Counted from the stretch's first letter, positions 19,247 to 30,133 are shown. The stretch: DNA of 32,952 nt from Gammaproteobacteria bacterium (GCA_018262975.1 JADFDG010000022.1:1-32952); one strand, 5' to 3'. Numbers and translations: made by a program. Notes: generated by a model not told the origin, from the sequence alone.

Positions 19247-19684
19247 TCAGGCTTCCACGACCTTGCCGCCGGCTGCCTCGATGGCAGCACGGGCACCCTT
19301 GGTCACGCCAACGCCCTTGACGGTCAGCGCGCGCTTGACGGCGCCGCTCAGGACGATCTTCGCGCGAACCATGTCGCCACGAACGATGTTGGCTGCCTTC
19401 AGGCTGGCCATGTCGACCACGTCGCCATCAACGGCGTCGATCTCCGACAGGCGAACCTCGGCAGTACCCATCGCCATGTGCGAGGTGAAACCGAACTTCG
19501 GCAAACGACGCTGCAGCGGCATCTGGCCGCCCTCGAAGCCCGGCATGATGCCCTTGCCGGTGCGCGCCTTCTGACCCTTGTGGCCGCGGCCACCGGTCTT
19601 GCCCCAGCCACTGCCGATACCACGGCCGATGCGCTTGCGCACCGTCTTGGCGCCCGGCGCCGGGGAGATGGTATTGAGTTTCAT
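19247..19684 (-). CDS. rplO: 50S ribosomal protein L15
   Basis: 145 aa. The Gly/Lys-rich N-terminus includes [23 protein letters not shown], and [17 protein letters not shown] follows, both L15 hallmarks. It is a late 50S assembly protein. It is 17 bases upstream of secY. Confidence 0.98.
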   Translation of the reverse strand: MKLNTISPAPGAKTVRKRIGRGIGSGWGKTGGRGHKGQKARTGKGIMPGFEGGQMPLQRRLPKFGFTSHMAMGTAEVRLSEIDAVDGDVVDMASLKAANIVRGDMVRAKIVLSGAVKRALTVKGVGVTKGARAAIEAAGGKVVEA

Positions 19685-19688
19685 GGGA

Positions 19689-19871
19689 TCACTCCTGTAC
19701 GCGCAGCATGTAGCTGATCTTGTTGATCATGCCGCGCACGGCCGCGGTATCCTCGACCTGCACGGTGTGGCCGATGCGACGAAGGCCCAGGCCGCGTACG
19801 CAGGCCTTGTGCGCTTCGAGACGGCCGTGGACGCTCTTGGTGAGCGTTACCGAAATCTGCTTCTTCGCCAT
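19689..19871 (-). CDS. rpmD: 50S ribosomal protein L30
   Basis: 60 aa from the ATG at 19871 ([16 protein letters not shown]), with the short L30 fold, including [18 protein letters not shown] longer in-frame start upstream has no family support. It is 4 bases from rplO. Confidence 0.97.
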   Translation of the reverse strand: MAKKQISVTLTKSVHGRLEAHKACVRGLGLRRIGHTVQVEDTAAVRGMINKISYMLRVQE

Positions 19872-19908
19872 GGTCTTCACTATCTCCGCTTTTGGCGTTG
19901 CCAACGGC

Positions 19909-20406
19909 TCAGTTGAGGATTTCCTCGACGGACTTGCCGCGCTTGGCTGCAACCTGTTCCGCCGACGTCTGACCCTTGAGGCCGTTGAAGGTGGCGCGCA
20001 CGACGTTCACCGGGTTGGTGGAGCCGTAGCACTTCGCCAGCACGTTCTGCACACCGGCAACCTCGAGGACGGCGCGCATGGCACCGCCGGCGATGATACC
20101 GGTACCTTCGGAAGCCGGCTGCATGTACACGCGCGAAGCGCCATGCGCGGCATTCACCGGGTGCTGCAGCGTGGTGCCGTTCAGATCAACCTTGATCATG
20201 TTGCGGCGAGCGGCCTCGAGAGCCTTCTGGATCGCCTGCGGCACTTCGCGCGCCTTGCCACGGCCGAAACCGACCTTGCCCTTGCCGTCGCCGACCACGG
20301 TCAGCGCGGTGAACGACATGATGCGGCCGCCCTTGACGGTCTTGGCAACGCGGTTGACCTCGATCAGCTTCTCGACCAGGCCTTCGTTCTGCTCAACTTT
20401 CGCCAT
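19909..20406 (-). CDS. rpsE: 30S ribosomal protein S5
   Basis: 165 aa. It has an N-terminal dsRBD-like S5 domain ([33 protein letters not shown]) and a C-terminal S5 domain ([19 protein letters not shown]). It helps maintain decoding accuracy. It is part of the spc operon between rplR and rpmD. Confidence 0.98.
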   Translation of the reverse strand: MAKVEQNEGLVEKLIEVNRVAKTVKGGRIMSFTALTVVGDGKGKVGFGRGKAREVPQAIQKALEAARRNMIKVDLNGTTLQHPVNAAHGASRVYMQPASEGTGIIAGGAMRAVLEVAGVQNVLAKCYGSTNPVNVVRATFNGLKGQTSAEQVAAKRGKSVEEILN

Positions 20407-20415
20407 GATGCACCT

Positions 20416-20766
20416 TTAGAATTGCAGGCCGGCTTCACGCGCGGCGTCAGCCAGGGCCTTGATGCGGCCGTGGTAGCGGAAACCCGAGCGATCAAAGGCC
20501 ACGGCTTCGATGCCTGCCTTCTTTGCGCGTTCGGCGATCAGCTGGCCAACTTTCTTGGCCGCGTCGACGTTGCCGGTCGTGCCTTCGCGCATGTCCTTTT
20601 CGACCGTCGAAGCAGCGACCAGCACGCGGTCACCACCGGCAGTGGTGATCTGCGCGTACATATGACGCGGCGTGCGGTTGACGCAAAGACGGTATGCGCC
20701 GTTGTCACGGATCTTCAGGCGCGTACTGCGTGCACGACGGAGGCGTGCAACTTTTTTCTCGTTCAT
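20416..20766 (-). CDS. rplR: 50S ribosomal protein L18
   Basis: 116 aa from ATG 20766 ([19 protein letters not shown]). GAGG lies about 10 bases upstream and supports this ATG over a TTG two codons earlier. It binds 5S rRNA, with the conserved C-terminus [24 protein letters not shown]. Confidence 0.97.
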   Translation of the reverse strand: MNEKKVARLRRARSTRLKIRDNGAYRLCVNRTPRHMYAQITTAGGDRVLVAASTVEKDMREGTTGNVDAAKKVGQLIAERAKKAGIEAVAFDRSGFRYHGRIKALADAAREAGLQF

Positions 20767-20784
20767 CGTCAATGCCTCAACGAA

Positions 20785-21318
20785 TTACTTCTTCTTGGCT
20801 TCCTTCTGCCGCACGCGCTCAGCCGCGTAGCGGACACCCTTGCCCTTGTAGGGCTCGGGCGGACGGAAAGCACGGATATTCGCGGCAACAAGGCCCACGA
20901 GCTGCTTGTCCAGACCCTTGATGATGATCTCGGTCTGGGTCGGCGTTTCCGCCGTGATACCTTCCGGAAGCTGGTAGGCAACCGGGTGGGAAAAGCCCAG
21001 CGTCAGGTTCACGGTGCGGCCTTGCGCCTGGGCGCGGTAGCCCACGCCCACCAGCTCGAGCTTGCGCTCGAAGCCGGCCGACACGCCGGTTACCAGGTTG
21101 TTCAGGTTGGCACGGGTCGTACCCGCACGCATCCAGCCATCGGCGGACGGGTTGCGCGGCGCGATGTTCACCTGCTCGCCATCGATGGCCACATCGATGG
21201 TCGGGTCGATGGCGATGCTGAGGGTGCCCTTGGCGCCCTTGGCGGTCACCAGCGAATCGGCGACAGTCAGCTGCACGCCCTTCGGAAGGCTGATGGTTTT
21301 CTTGGCAACTCGCGACAT
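20785..21318 (-). CDS. rplF: 50S ribosomal protein L6
   Basis: 177 aa, with two L6 repeats and the C-terminal signature [24 protein letters not shown]. It lies near the sarcin-ricin loop. Spacing to rpsH (42 bases) and rplR (18 bases) fits one operon. Confidence 0.98.
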   Translation of the reverse strand: MSRVAKKTISLPKGVQLTVADSLVTAKGAKGTLSIAIDPTIDVAIDGEQVNIAPRNPSADGWMRAGTTRANLNNLVTGVSAGFERKLELVGVGYRAQAQGRTVNLTLGFSHPVAYQLPEGITAETPTQTEIIIKGLDKQLVGLVAANIRAFRPPEPYKGKGVRYAAERVRQKEAKKK

Positions 21319-21359
21319 GATTGTTACCTGCTATCTCGTCTCGTCGTTCCAGCCGTGCC

Positions 21360-21755
21360 TTACGACACCTGGGCGATGACTTCACCGCTAACGTTCGCCT
21401 TGCGGGCGGCGCGGTCGGTCATCAGGCCATTGCTGGTCGAAAGGATCAGGATGCCCAAGCCCTGCTTGACGCGGGTCAGCTGATCAACCTTCTTGTAAAC
21501 ACGCAGGCCAGGGCGGCTCACGCGAGCGATCTGCTCGATGACCGGCTTGCCTTCGTAGTACTTCAGGTCGATGCGCAGGACGGCCTTGGCATCAACCTTG
21601 TCGACGGAGAAGCCGCCGATGTAACCCTCGTCCTTCAGGACGCGGGCAACCTCGACCTTCTGCTTCGACGACGGCATTTCTACCGCACTCTTCCTCGCCA
21701 ACTGCCCGTTGCGGATACGGGTGAACATGTCGGCCAACGGATCCTGGAGACTCAT
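21360..21755 (-). CDS. rpsH: 30S ribosomal protein S8
   Basis: 131 aa, [18 protein letters not shown] to the conserved [25 protein letters not shown] tail. It is a primary 16S rRNA binder and, in E. coli, the translational repressor of the spc operon. Confidence 0.98.
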   Translation of the reverse strand: MSLQDPLADMFTRIRNGQLARKSAVEMPSSKQKVEVARVLKDEGYIGGFSVDKVDAKAVLRIDLKYYEGKPVIEQIARVSRPGLRVYKKVDQLTRVKQGLGILILSTSNGLMTDRAARKANVSGEVIAQVS

Positions 21756-21772
21756 CTCATCGCTCCCGATTC

Positions 21773-22078
21773 TTACCAGCTGGCCTTGTACAGGCCAGGA
21801 ATGTCACCGCGCATGGCCGCTTCACGCAGCTTGTTGCGGCCCAGACCAAACTTGCGATAGAAGCCGTGCGGGCGACCGGTCAGACCGCAGCGGTTACGCT
21901 GGCGGCTCGGGGACGAGTCGCGCGGCAGCTGCTGCAGCTTGAGCTGCGCTTCCCAACGCTCGTCCTCGGACGACTTCGGATCGCGAATGATCGCCTTGAG
22001 TGCGGCGCGCTTGGCGCCGAACTTGACCGCGAGCTTCACGCGACGCTTCTCGCGGTTAACCATCGAAAGCTTGGCCAT
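21773..22078 (-). CDS. rpsN: 30S ribosomal protein S14
   Basis: 101 aa, the long zinc-independent form: the C-terminus [26 protein letters not shown] lacks the CxxC pairs of the short form. It is a 30S head protein. It sits between rplE and rpsH. Confidence 0.98.
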   Translation of the reverse strand: MAKLSMVNREKRRVKLAVKFGAKRAALKAIIRDPKSSEDERWEAQLKLQQLPRDSSPSRQRNRCGLTGRPHGFYRKFGLGRNKLREAAMRGDIPGLYKASW

Positions 22079-22102
22079 GCCTTAATCCTGACTCTTTCGT
22101 TG

Positions 22103-22642
22103 TTACTTGCGGAGCGGGAAGTTGAACGCACGCAGCAGCGCGCGGGCTTCCTCATCCGTCTTTGCGGTGGTGGTAATGGTGATGTCCATACCACGCAGCG
22201 CGTCGATCTGGTCGTAATCGATCTCCGGGAACACGATCTGTTCCTTGAGACCCATGCTGTAGTTGCCACGGCCGTCGAACGAACGCGCATTCAGGCCGCG
22301 GAAATCGCGGATACGCGGAATGGCGATGTTCACCAGGCGCTCAAGGAACTCGTACATGCGCTCGCGACGCAGCGTGACCTTGACGCCCACCGGCCAGTTC
22401 TCGCGAACCTTGAAGCTCGCGATCGACTTGCGGGCCTTGGTCACCACCGGCTTCTGGCCGGCGATCTTGGTCATGTCCGTCACCGCGCCCTCGATCGCCT
22501 TGCGATCCTGGGTGGCTTCACCAACACCCATGTTCAGGGTGATCTTGGTGATGCGCGGCACTTCCATGATGTTCTTGTAGCCGAACTCCTTCTGGAGCTG
22601 CGGCACCACCTTGGAGGTGTAGATATCCTTGAAATTGCTCAT
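22103..22642 (-). CDS. rplE: 50S ribosomal protein L5
   Basis: 179 aa, starting [21 protein letters not shown], with the conserved [10 protein letters not shown] and [20 protein letters not shown] segments. It binds 5S rRNA and contacts S13 and P-site tRNA. Confidence 0.98.
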   Translation of the reverse strand: MSNFKDIYTSKVVPQLQKEFGYKNIMEVPRITKITLNMGVGEATQDRKAIEGAVTDMTKIAGQKPVVTKARKSIASFKVRENWPVGVKVTLRRERMYEFLERLVNIAIPRIRDFRGLNARSFDGRGNYSMGLKEQIVFPEIDYDQIDALRGMDITITTTAKTDEEARALLRAFNFPLRK

Positions 22643-22654
22643 GGCGTATTAACC

Positions 22655-22969
22655 TCAGCCCCCGACGACTTCGCCGGTCGACTTGAAGACGCGGACCTTC
22701 TTGTCACCGTCGACCTTGAAACCGACGCGATCGGCCTTCTGGGTCTTCGGGTTGTAAATGGCAACGTTGGAGGCCTGGATCGGCAACTCCAGTTCAACGA
22801 TGCCGCCAGCCAGACCACGGGCCGGGTTGGGCTTCTGGTGCTTCTTGGCGACATTGACGCCGGACACCACGACGGTGCCGTTGTCGAACACGCGGGTCAC
22901 GGTACCGCGCTTGCCCTTGTCCTTGCCGGTGATGACGACGACTTCGTCGCCGCTCTTGATCTTCAACAT
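22655..22969 (-). CDS. rplX: 50S ribosomal protein L24
   Basis: 104 aa, with an N-terminal KOW motif ([20 protein letters not shown]) and [12 protein letters not shown]. It initiates 50S assembly near the tunnel exit. The rplN-rplX and rplX-rplE gaps are each about 12 bases. Confidence 0.98.
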   Translation of the reverse strand: MLKIKSGDEVVVITGKDKGKRGTVTRVFDNGTVVVSGVNVAKKHQKPNPARGLAGGIVELELPIQASNVAIYNPKTQKADRVGFKVDGDKKVRVFKSTGEVVGG

Positions 22970-22980
22970 GACACGAGACC

Positions 22981-23349
22981 TCAGATTACTTCCGGCGCCA
23001 GGGAGATGATCTTCATGAACTGCTCGCCACGAAGCTCACGGGTCACCGGCCCGAAGATACGGGTACCGACCGGCTCCTTCTTGTTGTTCAGAAGGACCGC
23101 CGCGTTCTCGTCGAAGCGGATGACCGAACCATCGGCGCGGCGCACACCCTTCTTGGTGCGGACAACCACGGCGTTCATGACGTCACCCTTCTTCACGCGA
23201 GCACGCGGAATGGCGTCCTTTACGGATACCTTGATGACATCGCCAACCGTCGCGTAACGACGCTTGCTGCCGCCGAGGACCTTGATGCATTGCACTCGAC
23301 GGGCGCCGCTGTTGTCGGCAACCTCAAGCACGGTTTCTGTCTGGATCAT
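22981..23349 (-). CDS. rplN: 50S ribosomal protein L14
   Basis: 122 aa, starting [22 protein letters not shown], a highly conserved L14 N-terminus. It forms intersubunit bridges with 16S rRNA. It is the first gene of the classical spc operon, 40 bases after rpsQ; no clear promoter is visible in that gap. Confidence 0.98.
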   Translation of the reverse strand: MIQTETVLEVADNSGARRVQCIKVLGGSKRRYATVGDVIKVSVKDAIPRARVKKGDVMNAVVVRTKKGVRRADGSVIRFDENAAVLLNNKKEPVGTRIFGPVTRELRGEQFMKIISLAPEVI

Positions 23350-23389
23350 GGACGTTCTCCCGTCATCACTTCCGGCGAGCCGACAGGCT

Positions 23390-23653
23390 TCAGCCGGCGC
23401 GCTCTACGACTTCGACCAGGCGCCAGGCCTTGGTCTTGGAAATCGGACGACACTCTTCGATCGTCACGACATCACCCTCGTGGCACTGGTTCTGCTCGTC
23501 GTGCGCATGGATCTTGCTCGACTTGCGGACGAACTTGCCGTACTTGGGGTGCTTGACGCGACGCTCGATCAGCACCGTGATCGATTTGTCCATCTTGTTG
23601 CTGACGACCTTGCCGGTCAGCGTGCGCTTGACGTTGCTGGCTGCAGTAGTCAT
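23390..23653 (-). CDS. rpsQ: 30S ribosomal protein S17
   Basis: 87 aa from ATG 23653 ([21 protein letters not shown]), one base after the rpmC stop. The longer in-frame start overlaps rpmC and lacks support. It has an OB fold with the family motif [18 protein letters not shown]. Confidence 0.97.
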   Translation of the reverse strand: MTTAASNVKRTLTGKVVSNKMDKSITVLIERRVKHPKYGKFVRKSSKIHAHDEQNQCHEGDVVTIEECRPISKTKAWRLVEVVERAG

Positions 23654-23654
23654 G

Positions 23655-23846
23655 TCACTTACCCTTCTGGCCAATTACAGTGCGGACGCGCGCAATGGCA
23701 CGGCGCACTTCCTGCAGGCGGTGGGTGTGGTTCAGCTGACCCGTAGCCTTGCTCATACGCAGCTTGAACTGCTCCTGCAGAAGCTCCGTCAGTTGCTTCG
23801 CGAGCTCTTCACCGCTCTTCTTGCGCAATTCGACAGCTTTCATCAC
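23655..23846 (-). CDS. rpmC: 50S ribosomal protein L29
   Basis: 63 aa, two helices, with [21 protein letters not shown] and the conserved [13 protein letters not shown] end. It lies at the tunnel exit next to L23. Its ATG overlaps the rplP stop by 4 bases (ATGA), so translation is coupled. Confidence 0.97.
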   Translation of the reverse strand: MMKAVELRKKSGEELAKQLTELLQEQFKLRMSKATGQLNHTHRLQEVRRAIARVRTVIGQKGK

Positions 23847-24256
23847 ATCACCGTCCGCGAAACGATCTTGGTCATGACCGGCAGCTTGGCCTGGGCAAGG
23901 GCAAACGCCTCGCGGGCCACTTCTTCCGGAATGCCTTCCATTTCGTAAAGCATCCGGCCGGGCTGGATCTGGGCTACCCAGTACTCGACGCTACCCTTAC
24001 CGGAACCCATCCGCACTTCCAGCGGCTTCTGGGTAATCGGCTTGTCCGGGAAGATCCGGATGTACAGCTTGCCACCACGCTTGATGTGGCGGCTGATGGC
24101 GCGACGCGCCGCTTCGATCTGGCGGGCCGTGATGCGGCCGCGGCTGGTCGCCTGCAGGCCGATCGTGCCGAACGAGACCTTGTTGCCGGACTGCGCCAGG
24201 CCGGTGTTGCGGCCCTTGTGCACCTTCCGGAATTTAGTGCGCTTAGGTTGCAGCAT
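23843..24256 (-). CDS. rplP: 50S ribosomal protein L16
   Basis: 137 aa, starting [17 protein letters not shown], with [22 protein letters not shown]. It sits near the A site and 5S rRNA. It is coupled to rpmC by a 4-base overlap. Confidence 0.98.
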   Translation of the reverse strand: MLQPKRTKFRKVHKGRNTGLAQSGNKVSFGTIGLQATSRGRITARQIEAARRAISRHIKRGGKLYIRIFPDKPITQKPLEVRMGSGKGSVEYWVAQIQPGRMLYEMEGIPEEVAREAFALAQAKLPVMTKIVSRTVM

Positions 24257-24267
24257 GACTCGTTACC

Positions 24268-24987
24268 TCACTTGCCGGCCGGAGCGCGGCGCTTGGCCGG
24301 CTTCTTCGGGGCGGCGACTTCTTCAACGGCAGCCGGGGCAACGGCTTGTGCGCCGCGCTCACCGAGTACTTCGCCCTTGAAGATCCAGACCTTCACGCCG
24401 ATGCAACCGTAGGTCGTTTCGGCACGCGCGGTGGAGTAGTCGATGTCGGCGCGCAGGGTGTGCAGCGGCACACGGCCTTCGCGGTACCACTCGGTGCGGG
24501 CGATCTCGGCGCCGCCGAGGCGGCCGGACACCTGCACCTTGATGCCGAGCGCGCCCTGCTTGAGCGCGTTCTGCACCGCGCGCTTCATGGCGCGACGGAA
24601 CATGATGCGGCGCTCGAGCTGGCTGGCAATGCTTTCGGCGACCAGGCGAGCATCGACGTCCGGCTTGCGGACTTCCTCGATGTTGATCTGGACCGGCATG
24701 CCCATCAGCTTCGCCACTTCGCGGCGCAGCGTTTCGACGTCCTCGCCCTTCTTGCCGATGACCACGCCCGGACGTGCCGTGCAGATGGTGATGCGAGCAT
24801 TGTCGGCCGGACGGTCGATCAGGATGTTCGACACCGAGGCGTTCTTCAGGCGGCGGAACAGGTACTCACGCACCTTGAGGTCGCTCAGAAGGTAGCTGGC
24901 GTAATTTTTCGGGCTCGCATACCACGTGGAGTTGTGCTTGCGCACGATACCCAGGCGGATGCCTACCGGATTGACTTTCTGACCCAT
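24268..24987 (-). CDS. rpsC: 30S ribosomal protein S3
   Basis: 239 aa. The N-terminus is [15 protein letters not shown] type-2 KH domain with [14 protein letters not shown] (about 76-89) is followed by the S3 C-terminal domain ([22 protein letters not shown]). The last 20 or so residues are a loose Ala/Pro/Lys-rich tail. S3 lines the mRNA entry channel. Confidence 0.98.
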   Translation of the reverse strand: MGQKVNPVGIRLGIVRKHNSTWYASPKNYASYLLSDLKVREYLFRRLKNASVSNILIDRPADNARITICTARPGVVIGKKGEDVETLRREVAKLMGMPVQINIEEVRKPDVDARLVAESIASQLERRIMFRRAMKRAVQNALKQGALGIKVQVSGRLGGAEIARTEWYREGRVPLHTLRADIDYSTARAETTYGCIGVKVWIFKGEVLGERGAQAVAPAAVEEVAAPKKPAKRRAPAGK

Positions 24988-24999
24988 CGGGGACTCCGA

Positions 25000-25338
25000 T
25001 TACCTGTCCGAGACCTTGATCGTGATATGGCAGGTCTGCTTGCTGATGCGATCAGCGCGGCCCTTGGCCCGCGGTTTGATACGCTTCATGACCAGACCCT
25101 CGTCGACGTAGATCGTCGACACCTTCAGCTCGTCGACGTCCGCACCCTCGTTGTTCTCGGCGTTGGCGATGGCCGACTCGAGAACTTTCTTGACGATGCG
25201 AGCAGCCTTCTTGGGGCTGAACTCGAGGACGTTCAGTGCGCGATCGACCTTCAGGCCGCGCACCTGGTCAGCGACCAGGCGAGCCTTCTGGGCAGATACG
25301 CGGGCGCCGCGAAGGCGAGCTGCAACTTCAATCGTCAT
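25000..25338 (-). CDS. rplV: 50S ribosomal protein L22
   Basis: 112 aa from ATG 25338 ([20 protein letters not shown]). The 42-residue upstream extension of the open frame overlaps rpsS and is not part of the gene. The conserved C-terminus is [21 protein letters not shown]22 lines the exit tunnel. Confidence 0.97.
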   Translation of the reverse strand: MTIEVAARLRGARVSAQKARLVADQVRGLKVDRALNVLEFSPKKAARIVKKVLESAIANAENNEGADVDELKVSTIYVDEGLVMKRIKPRAKGRADRISKQTCHITIKVSDR

Positions 25339-25348
25339 GGCTGCGGCC

Positions 25349-25621
25349 TCACTTCGTCTTCTTGTCCGATGCATGACCGCGATAGGTGCGGGTAGCAGCG
25401 AACTCGCCGAGTTTGTGGCCGACCATCTGCTCGGTGACGAACACCGGCATGTGCTGGCGGCCATTATGTACGGCGATGGTCATGCCAACCATCTCCGGAA
25501 TGATCATGGAACGGCGCGACCAGGTCTTGATCGGCTTCTTCGAGCTGGCGGCCATCGCGGCCTCCACCTTCTTCAGGAGGTGGAGGTCGACGAACGGGCC
25601 TTTCTTCAGGGAACGGGACAC
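25349..25621 (-). CDS. rpsS: 30S ribosomal protein S19
   Basis: 90 aa, [20 protein letters not shown], with [22 protein letters not shown] 30S head protein partnering with S13. Confidence 0.98.
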   Translation of the reverse strand: MSRSLKKGPFVDLHLLKKVEAAMAASSKKPIKTWSRRSMIIPEMVGMTIAVHNGRQHMPVFVTEQMVGHKLGEFAATRTYRGHASDKKTK

Positions 25622-25642
25622 TGCCGATTACCTCTTCGTCGA

Positions 25643-26470
25643 TTACTTCACGCGGCGATCGCGCACGATCATGTTCTGGGTACGCTTGTTCTTGCGGGTC
25701 TTGTAACCCTTGGTCGGCACGCCCCATGGAGTGCAGGGGTGACGGCCGCCTTTCGAACGACCTTCACCACCACCGTGCGGGTGGTCAACCGGGTTCATGG
25801 CCGCGCCACGCACCGTCGGACGAACACCCTGCCAACGCTTCGCACCGGCCTTGCCGAGGTTGCGAAGGTTGTGCTCGGAGTTCGAGACTTCACCGATGGT
25901 CGCGCGGCAGTCCGCGTGAACCTTGCGCATTTCGCCCGAGCGCAGGCGCAGGGTCACGAAGCCGCCTTCGCGGGCCAGCAGCTGCACGGATGCACCGGCG
26001 CTGCGCGCCAGCTGGGCACCCTTGCCGATCTTCAGCTCCACGCAGTGGATATTGCTACCCAGCGGGATGTTGCGCAGCGGCAGGGTGTTGCCGACCTTGA
26101 TCGGCGCATCCGAACCGGACTGCAGGGTGTCGCCGGCCTTCACACCGCCAGCGGCGATGATGTAACGGCGCTCACCGTCGGCGTATTTCAGCAGGGCGAT
26201 GTGGGCGCTGCGGTTCGGGTCATATTCCAGGCGCTCAACGACGGCAGGAACGCCGTCCTTGTTGCGACGGAAATCGATGACGCGGTACTGCTGCTTGTGA
26301 CCACCACCGATATGGCGGGTGGTGATGCGGCCCGTGTTGTTGCGGCCACCGGTCTTCTGCTTGGTCTCGACCAGCGAGGCCAGCGGACGGCCCTTGTACA
26401 GGTCAGCGTTTACGACCTTGACGACGAAGCGGCGGCCAGCGGAAGTGGGTTTGGTCTTGACGACAGACAT
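25643..26470 (-). CDS. rplB: 50S ribosomal protein L2
   Basis: 275 aa, with an RNA-binding OB/SH3-like core ([22 protein letters not shown]). The catalytic-centre-proximal C-terminus includes [19 protein letters not shown], containing the conserved histidine. It is required for subunit joining and peptidyl transfer. Confidence 0.98.
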   Translation of the reverse strand: MSVVKTKPTSAGRRFVVKVVNADLYKGRPLASLVETKQKTGGRNNTGRITTRHIGGGHKQQYRVIDFRRNKDGVPAVVERLEYDPNRSAHIALLKYADGERRYIIAAGGVKAGDTLQSGSDAPIKVGNTLPLRNIPLGSNIHCVELKIGKGAQLARSAGASVQLLAREGGFVTLRLRSGEMRKVHADCRATIGEVSNSEHNLRNLGKAGAKRWQGVRPTVRGAAMNPVDHPHGGGEGRSKGGRHPCTPWGVPTKGYKTRKNKRTQNMIVRDRRVK

Positions 26471-26481
26471 CGGTCAACTCC

Positions 26482-26778
26482 TCACTCTGCGCCGGCAAAA
26501 TTGATGTCGAAGCCAGGCTGCAGCGAAACATAGGCCTTCTTGGTGTCGCCGCGGCGACCCTCGAAGCGGCCGAAGCGCTTGCTCTTGCCCGGCATGACAG
26601 TCGTCTGCACGGACTTCACCTTTACCGAGAACAACCGCTCGACGGCAGCCTTGATCTCCGGCTTGGTGGCGTCCTTCGCGACCTTGAACACGAACTGGCG
26701 GTGCTTTTCGGCTACCACAGTCGCCTTCTCGGACACGTGCGGTGCCAGAAGCACCTGGAATACGCGATCCTGGTTCAT
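26482..26778 (-). CDS. rplW: 50S ribosomal protein L23
   Basis: 98 aa, with [20 protein letters not shown]-like family sequence at the N-terminus and [12 protein letters not shown] near the C-terminus. It is the docking site for trigger factor and SRP at the tunnel exit. The start overlaps the rplD stop (ATGA). Confidence 0.97.
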   Translation of the reverse strand: MNQDRVFQVLLAPHVSEKATVVAEKHRQFVFKVAKDATKPEIKAAVERLFSVKVKSVQTTVMPGKSKRFGRFEGRRGDTKKAYVSLQPGFDINFAGAE

Positions 26779-27377
26779 GCCAGCGACTCCTCAACCTGCT
26801 TGAGCGCCTGCACGGTGACGAGCACCTTGTCAAACGCGATCAGGGCAACCGGATCGATGCCGGCAGCGTCACGCACATCGATGTGCGGCACGTTGCGCGC
26901 GGCAAGGAACAGGTTCTCGTCCAGATTCTCGGTCACGATCAGCGCGTTCGAGAGACCCAGACCCTTCAGCTTGGCGACGAGATCCTTGGTCTTCGGGCCG
27001 CCGATGCTGAAATCATCGACAACCAGCAGTCGATCCTGGCGAACGAGTTCGGACAGGATGCACTGCAGTGCGCCGCGGTACATCTTGCGGTTCACTTTCT
27101 GGTCGAAGTCACGCGGACGGGCAGCATGGATCTTGCCGCCGCCACGCCAGATCGGGCTGCGAATGGAGCCGGCGCGTGCGCGACCGGTACCCTTCTGCTT
27201 CCACGGCTTCTTGCCGCCGCCACGAACTTCGTCGCGCTTCTTCTGCTGGGCCGTACCCTGGCGGGCGCCCGCGAGGTACGCGGTGACCACCTGGTGCACC
27301 AGCGCCTCGTTGAATTCCTTGCCAAATGCAACTTCGGAAACGGAGACCGTTCCACCGGATGCTTTGTTGAGATTCAT
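26775..27377 (-). CDS. rplD: 50S ribosomal protein L4
   Basis: 200 aa. It carries the conserved tunnel loop [20 protein letters not shown] with [20 protein letters not shown]. In E. coli, L4 also represses the S10 operon through the rpsJ leader. Its stop overlaps the rplW start. Confidence 0.98.
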   Translation of the reverse strand: MNLNKASGGTVSVSEVAFGKEFNEALVHQVVTAYLAGARQGTAQQKKRDEVRGGGKKPWKQKGTGRARAGSIRSPIWRGGGKIHAARPRDFDQKVNRKMYRGALQCILSELVRQDRLLVVDDFSIGGPKTKDLVAKLKGLGLSNALIVTENLDENLFLAARNVPHIDVRDAAGIDPVALIAFDKVLVTVQALKQVEESLA

Positions 27378-27397
27378 CCGTCAGTTCCTCTTGAGGC

Positions 27398-28036
27398 TCA
27401 GGCCTTGACGGCAGGGCGAACGATCACGTCGTTGCCCGGCGCGCCCGGAATGGCACCCTTGATCAGGAGCAGATTGCGCTCGGCGTCCACGCGGACGACC
27501 TCGAGGCTCTGAACCGTTACCTGTTCGGCGCCCATGTGGCCGGACATCTTCTTGCCCTTGAACACGCGGCCCGGCGACTGGCGCTGGCCGATCGAGCCCG
27601 GGGCGCGGTGCGACACCGAGTTACCGTGCGTGGCGTCCTGGGTGGCGAAGTTCCAGCGCTTCACGGTGCCCTGGTAGCCCTTGCCGCGGGACACGCCCGT
27701 GACATCCACCTTCTGGCCGGCGGCAAAGCGCTCGACCGTGATGGCGTCACCGGCCTTCAGACCCGACAGGTCGGAAGCCTCGGCGCGGAACTCCCACAGG
27801 CCACGACCCGGCTCGACGCCAGCGGCGGCGAAATGGCCAGCCTCGGCCTTGCTCAGGCGATTCGCCTTCACGGCACCCGCAGTAACCTGCACAGCCGCAT
27901 AACCATCGGCCTCGGCAGTGCGAACGCGCGTTACGCGGTTCGGCTGCACCTCGATGACCGTCACCGGGATCGATTCGCCGCTTTCGACGAATACACGGGT
28001 CATGCCCGCTTTACGACCGATCAACCCAATTGCCAT
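27398..28036 (-). CDS. rplC: 50S ribosomal protein L3
   Basis: 212 aa, with an N-terminus [16 protein letters not shown] and the long loop with [20 protein letters not shown] that reaches the peptidyl transferase centre. The glutamine that follows GSIG (GQRQSPGRV) is the site methylated by PrmB in E. coli. Confidence 0.98.
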   Translation of the reverse strand: MAIGLIGRKAGMTRVFVESGESIPVTVIEVQPNRVTRVRTAEADGYAAVQVTAGAVKANRLSKAEAGHFAAAGVEPGRGLWEFRAEASDLSGLKAGDAITVERFAAGQKVDVTGVSRGKGYQGTVKRWNFATQDATHGNSVSHRAPGSIGQRQSPGRVFKGKKMSGHMGAEQVTVQSLEVVRVDAERNLLLIKGAIPGAPGNDVIVRPAVKA

Positions 28037-28067
28037 TGTTCAACCCCTTACGTTTGCGCAGCGCCGA

Positions 28068-28379
28068 TCAGCCGAGGCTGATCTGGACATCGACGCCCGC
28101 AGCAAGATCCAGCTTCATCAGGGCATCGACCGTCTTGTCGGTCGGATCCACGATGTCGATCAGGCGCTTGTGCGTACGGACTTCGTACTGGTCACGCGCA
28201 CTCTTGTTGACGTGCGGCGAGGTCAGGACGGTGAATCGCTCCCGGCGAATGGGCAGCGGAATCGGACCGCAGACCTGGGCGCCCGTGCGCTTGGCGGTAT
28301 CGACGATTTCGGTGGCCGACTGGTCGATCAGCTTGTGATCGAACGCCTTGAGCCGAATTCGAATCCTCTGGCTTGCCAT
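28068..28379 (-). CDS. rpsJ: 30S ribosomal protein S10 (NusE)
   Basis: 103 aa from ATG 28379 ([20 protein letters not shown]). A GGAG lies upstream. An upstream extension of the frame overlaps the leader and is not coding. S10 also acts as NusE in transcription antitermination. It is the first gene of the S10 operon. Confidence 0.98.
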   Translation of the reverse strand: MASQRIRIRLKAFDHKLIDQSATEIVDTAKRTGAQVCGPIPLPIRRERFTVLTSPHVNKSARDQYEVRTHKRLIDIVDPTDKTVDALMKLDLAAGVDVQISLG

Positions 28380-28528
28380 TGCAACCAACTCCGGACACAG
28401 GTTTTTCAACGCGAAAAAACCGACCACCCTTGCCAATTCAAGGGGGTAGGCTGAATTCGCAGCCCCGGGAACGATGCCCCGGTTGTAGTGAAATCATGCC
28501 CCCTGGCGGACTTGGTCCTACAGGGGGC
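28380..28528 (-). promoter_or_regulatory. Structured S10 operon leader
   Basis: About 145 bases of leader between the rpsJ promoter and ATG. Visible stem-loops, in transcript order: GCCCCCTG/CAGGGGGC enclosing GGAC-CAA-GTCC (28498-28528), GGCTG/CAGCC (28449-28464), CCCTTG/CAAGGG (about 28424-28444) and GTTTTT/AAAAAC just before the ribosome site. In E. coli such a leader mediates L4-dependent attenuation and repression; here the role is inferred. Confidence 0.6.
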
Positions 28529-28532
28529 GCGA

Positions 28533-28561
28533 ACTATACCCCGGATAGCCGGGGTATGCAA
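28533..28561 (-). promoter_or_regulatory. rpsJ (S10 operon) promoter with palindromic spacer
   Basis: On the minus strand TTGCAT (28556-28561), exactly 17 bases, then TATAGT (28533-28538). A GC-rich discriminator (CGCGCCCCC) fits stringent, growth-rate control. It lies only 5 bases past the tuf stop. The palindrome ATACCCCGG-CTAT-CCGGGGTAT spans the spacer and the inner edges of both boxes. Confidence 0.75.
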
Positions 28562-28565
28562 CACC

Positions 28566-29756
28566 TTACTTGATGATCTTCGCAACCACGCCGGCGCCGA
28601 CGGTGCGGCCACCCTCGCGGATCGCGAAGCGCAGGCCCTCGTCCATCGCGATCGGCGCGATCAGGGTCACGTGCATCTTGATGTTGTCGCCCGGCATCAC
28701 CATCTCCACGCCTTCCGGCAGGACGACGGCGCCCGTCACGTCCGTGGTACGGAAGTAGAACTGCGGGCGGTAGCCCTTGAAGAACGGGGTGTGACGACCA
28801 CCCTCTTCCTTCGACAGTACGTACACCTCACCTTCGAACTCGGTGTGCGGCTTGATCGCGCCCGGCTTCGACAGCACCTGGCCACGCTCGACGTCTTCAC
28901 GCTTGGTGCCGCGCAGCAGCACGCCGCAGTTCTCGCCCGCACGACCTTCGTCGAGCAGCTTGCGGAACATCTCGATGCCGGTAACCGTGGTCTTGACCGT
29001 GTCCTTGATGCCCACGATCTCGACTTCGTCACCCACCTTCACGATGCCGCGCTCCACGCGACCGGTCACTACCGTGCCGCGGCCCGAAATCGAGAACACG
29101 TCCTCGATCGGCATCAGGAACGGCTTGTCGATCGCACGCTGCGGCTCCGGAATGTAGCTGTCCAGCGTCTCGGCCAGCTTCAGGATGGCCTGCTCGCCCA
29201 GCTCGCCCTTGTCGCCTTCCAGCGCCTTCAGGGCCGAACCCTTGATGATCGGGGTGTCGTCGCCCGGGAAGTCGTACTTCGACAGCAGCTCGCGAACTTC
29301 CATCTCGACCAGCTCGAGCAGCTCGGCGTCGTCGACCATGTCGCACTTGTTCAGGAACACCACAACGTACGGTACGCCTACCTGGCGGGCCAGCAGGATG
29401 TGCTCGCGCGTCTGCGGCATCGGGCCGTCAGCGGCCGAGCACACCAGGATGGCGCCGTCCATCTGCGCCGCACCCGTGATCATGTTCTTCACGTAGTCAG
29501 CGTGCCCCGGGCAGTCAACGTGGGCGTAGTGACGGTTCGCCGTCTCGTACTCCACGTGCGCCGTGTTGATCGTGATGCCGCGCGCCTTCTCTTCCGGCGC
29601 CGCGTCGATCTCGTCGTACTTCTTCGCCTGGCCGCCAAACTTCTGCGCCAGCACCGTGGCGATCGCCGCCGTCAGCGTCGTCTTGCCATGGTCCACGTGG
29701 CCGATCGTGCCAACGTTCAGGTGCGGTTTGGTACGTTCAAATTTTTCCTTTGCCAC
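28566..29756 (-). CDS. tuf: Elongation factor Tu
   Basis: The 396-aa GTPase that delivers aminoacyl-tRNA to the ribosome. It has P-loop GHVDHGKT, switch [14 protein letters not shown] and GSALKAL (the SAK-type box), followed by domains II and III ending [11 protein letters not shown]. It starts with GTG at 29756, as tuf genes often do. Its position right after tRNA-Thr(GGT) is that of tufB, while rpsJ directly downstream is the neighbour of tufA. secE, nusG, rplKAJL, rpoBC, rpsL, rpsG and fusA are absent between these flanks. Confidence 0.98.
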   Translation of the reverse strand: MAKEKFERTKPHLNVGTIGHVDHGKTTLTAAIATVLAQKFGGQAKKYDEIDAAPEEKARGITINTAHVEYETANRHYAHVDCPGHADYVKNMITGAAQMDGAILVCSAADGPMPQTREHILLARQVGVPYVVVFLNKCDMVDDAELLELVEMEVRELLSKYDFPGDDTPIIKGSALKALEGDKGELGEQAILKLAETLDSYIPEPQRAIDKPFLMPIEDVFSISGRGTVVTGRVERGIVKVGDEVEIVGIKDTVKTTVTGIEMFRKLLDEGRAGENCGVLLRGTKREDVERGQVLSKPGAIKPHTEFEGEVYVLSKEEGGRHTPFFKGYRPQFYFRTTDVTGAVVLPEGVEMVMPGDNIKMHVTLIAPIAMDEGLRFAIREGGRTVGAGVVAKIIK

Positions 29757-29880
29757 GGTAATTACCCCTGTTGCTGGCTGCTTACTGCTGCGGGCGGCGA
29801 CCCGCGTCCGAACACATCAAACACCGCGCCCGACGGACGCGCAAAAGCCGGCCGACGTTCTCCGCCGGCCGACCTTGACA

Positions 29881-29956
<76 letters not shown>

Positions 29957-30000
29957 GTTAACCCAACACAAACACACTTGCCGGACTAGCGCGATGCTGG

Positions 30001-30074
<74 letters not shown>

Positions 30075-30133
30075 GTGTCCGCGAGGCAGATTCCCCAGTC
30101 GAGCCGTCGAGCCTTTCGTCTTGTCCGTAAAAC

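Noticed and set aside
17949-19574. Open frame of 541 codons opposite secY and rplO
   Set aside because: Antisense shadow rich in His, Arg and Gln, with low complexity and no family match.
29757-29880. GC-rich inverted repeat with TTTT between tRNA-Thr(GGT) and tuf as a terminator
   Set aside because: The pairing is just a self-complementary GCCGGC repeated with a large loop. At most a weak attenuator, and tRNA-tuf is normally one transcript.
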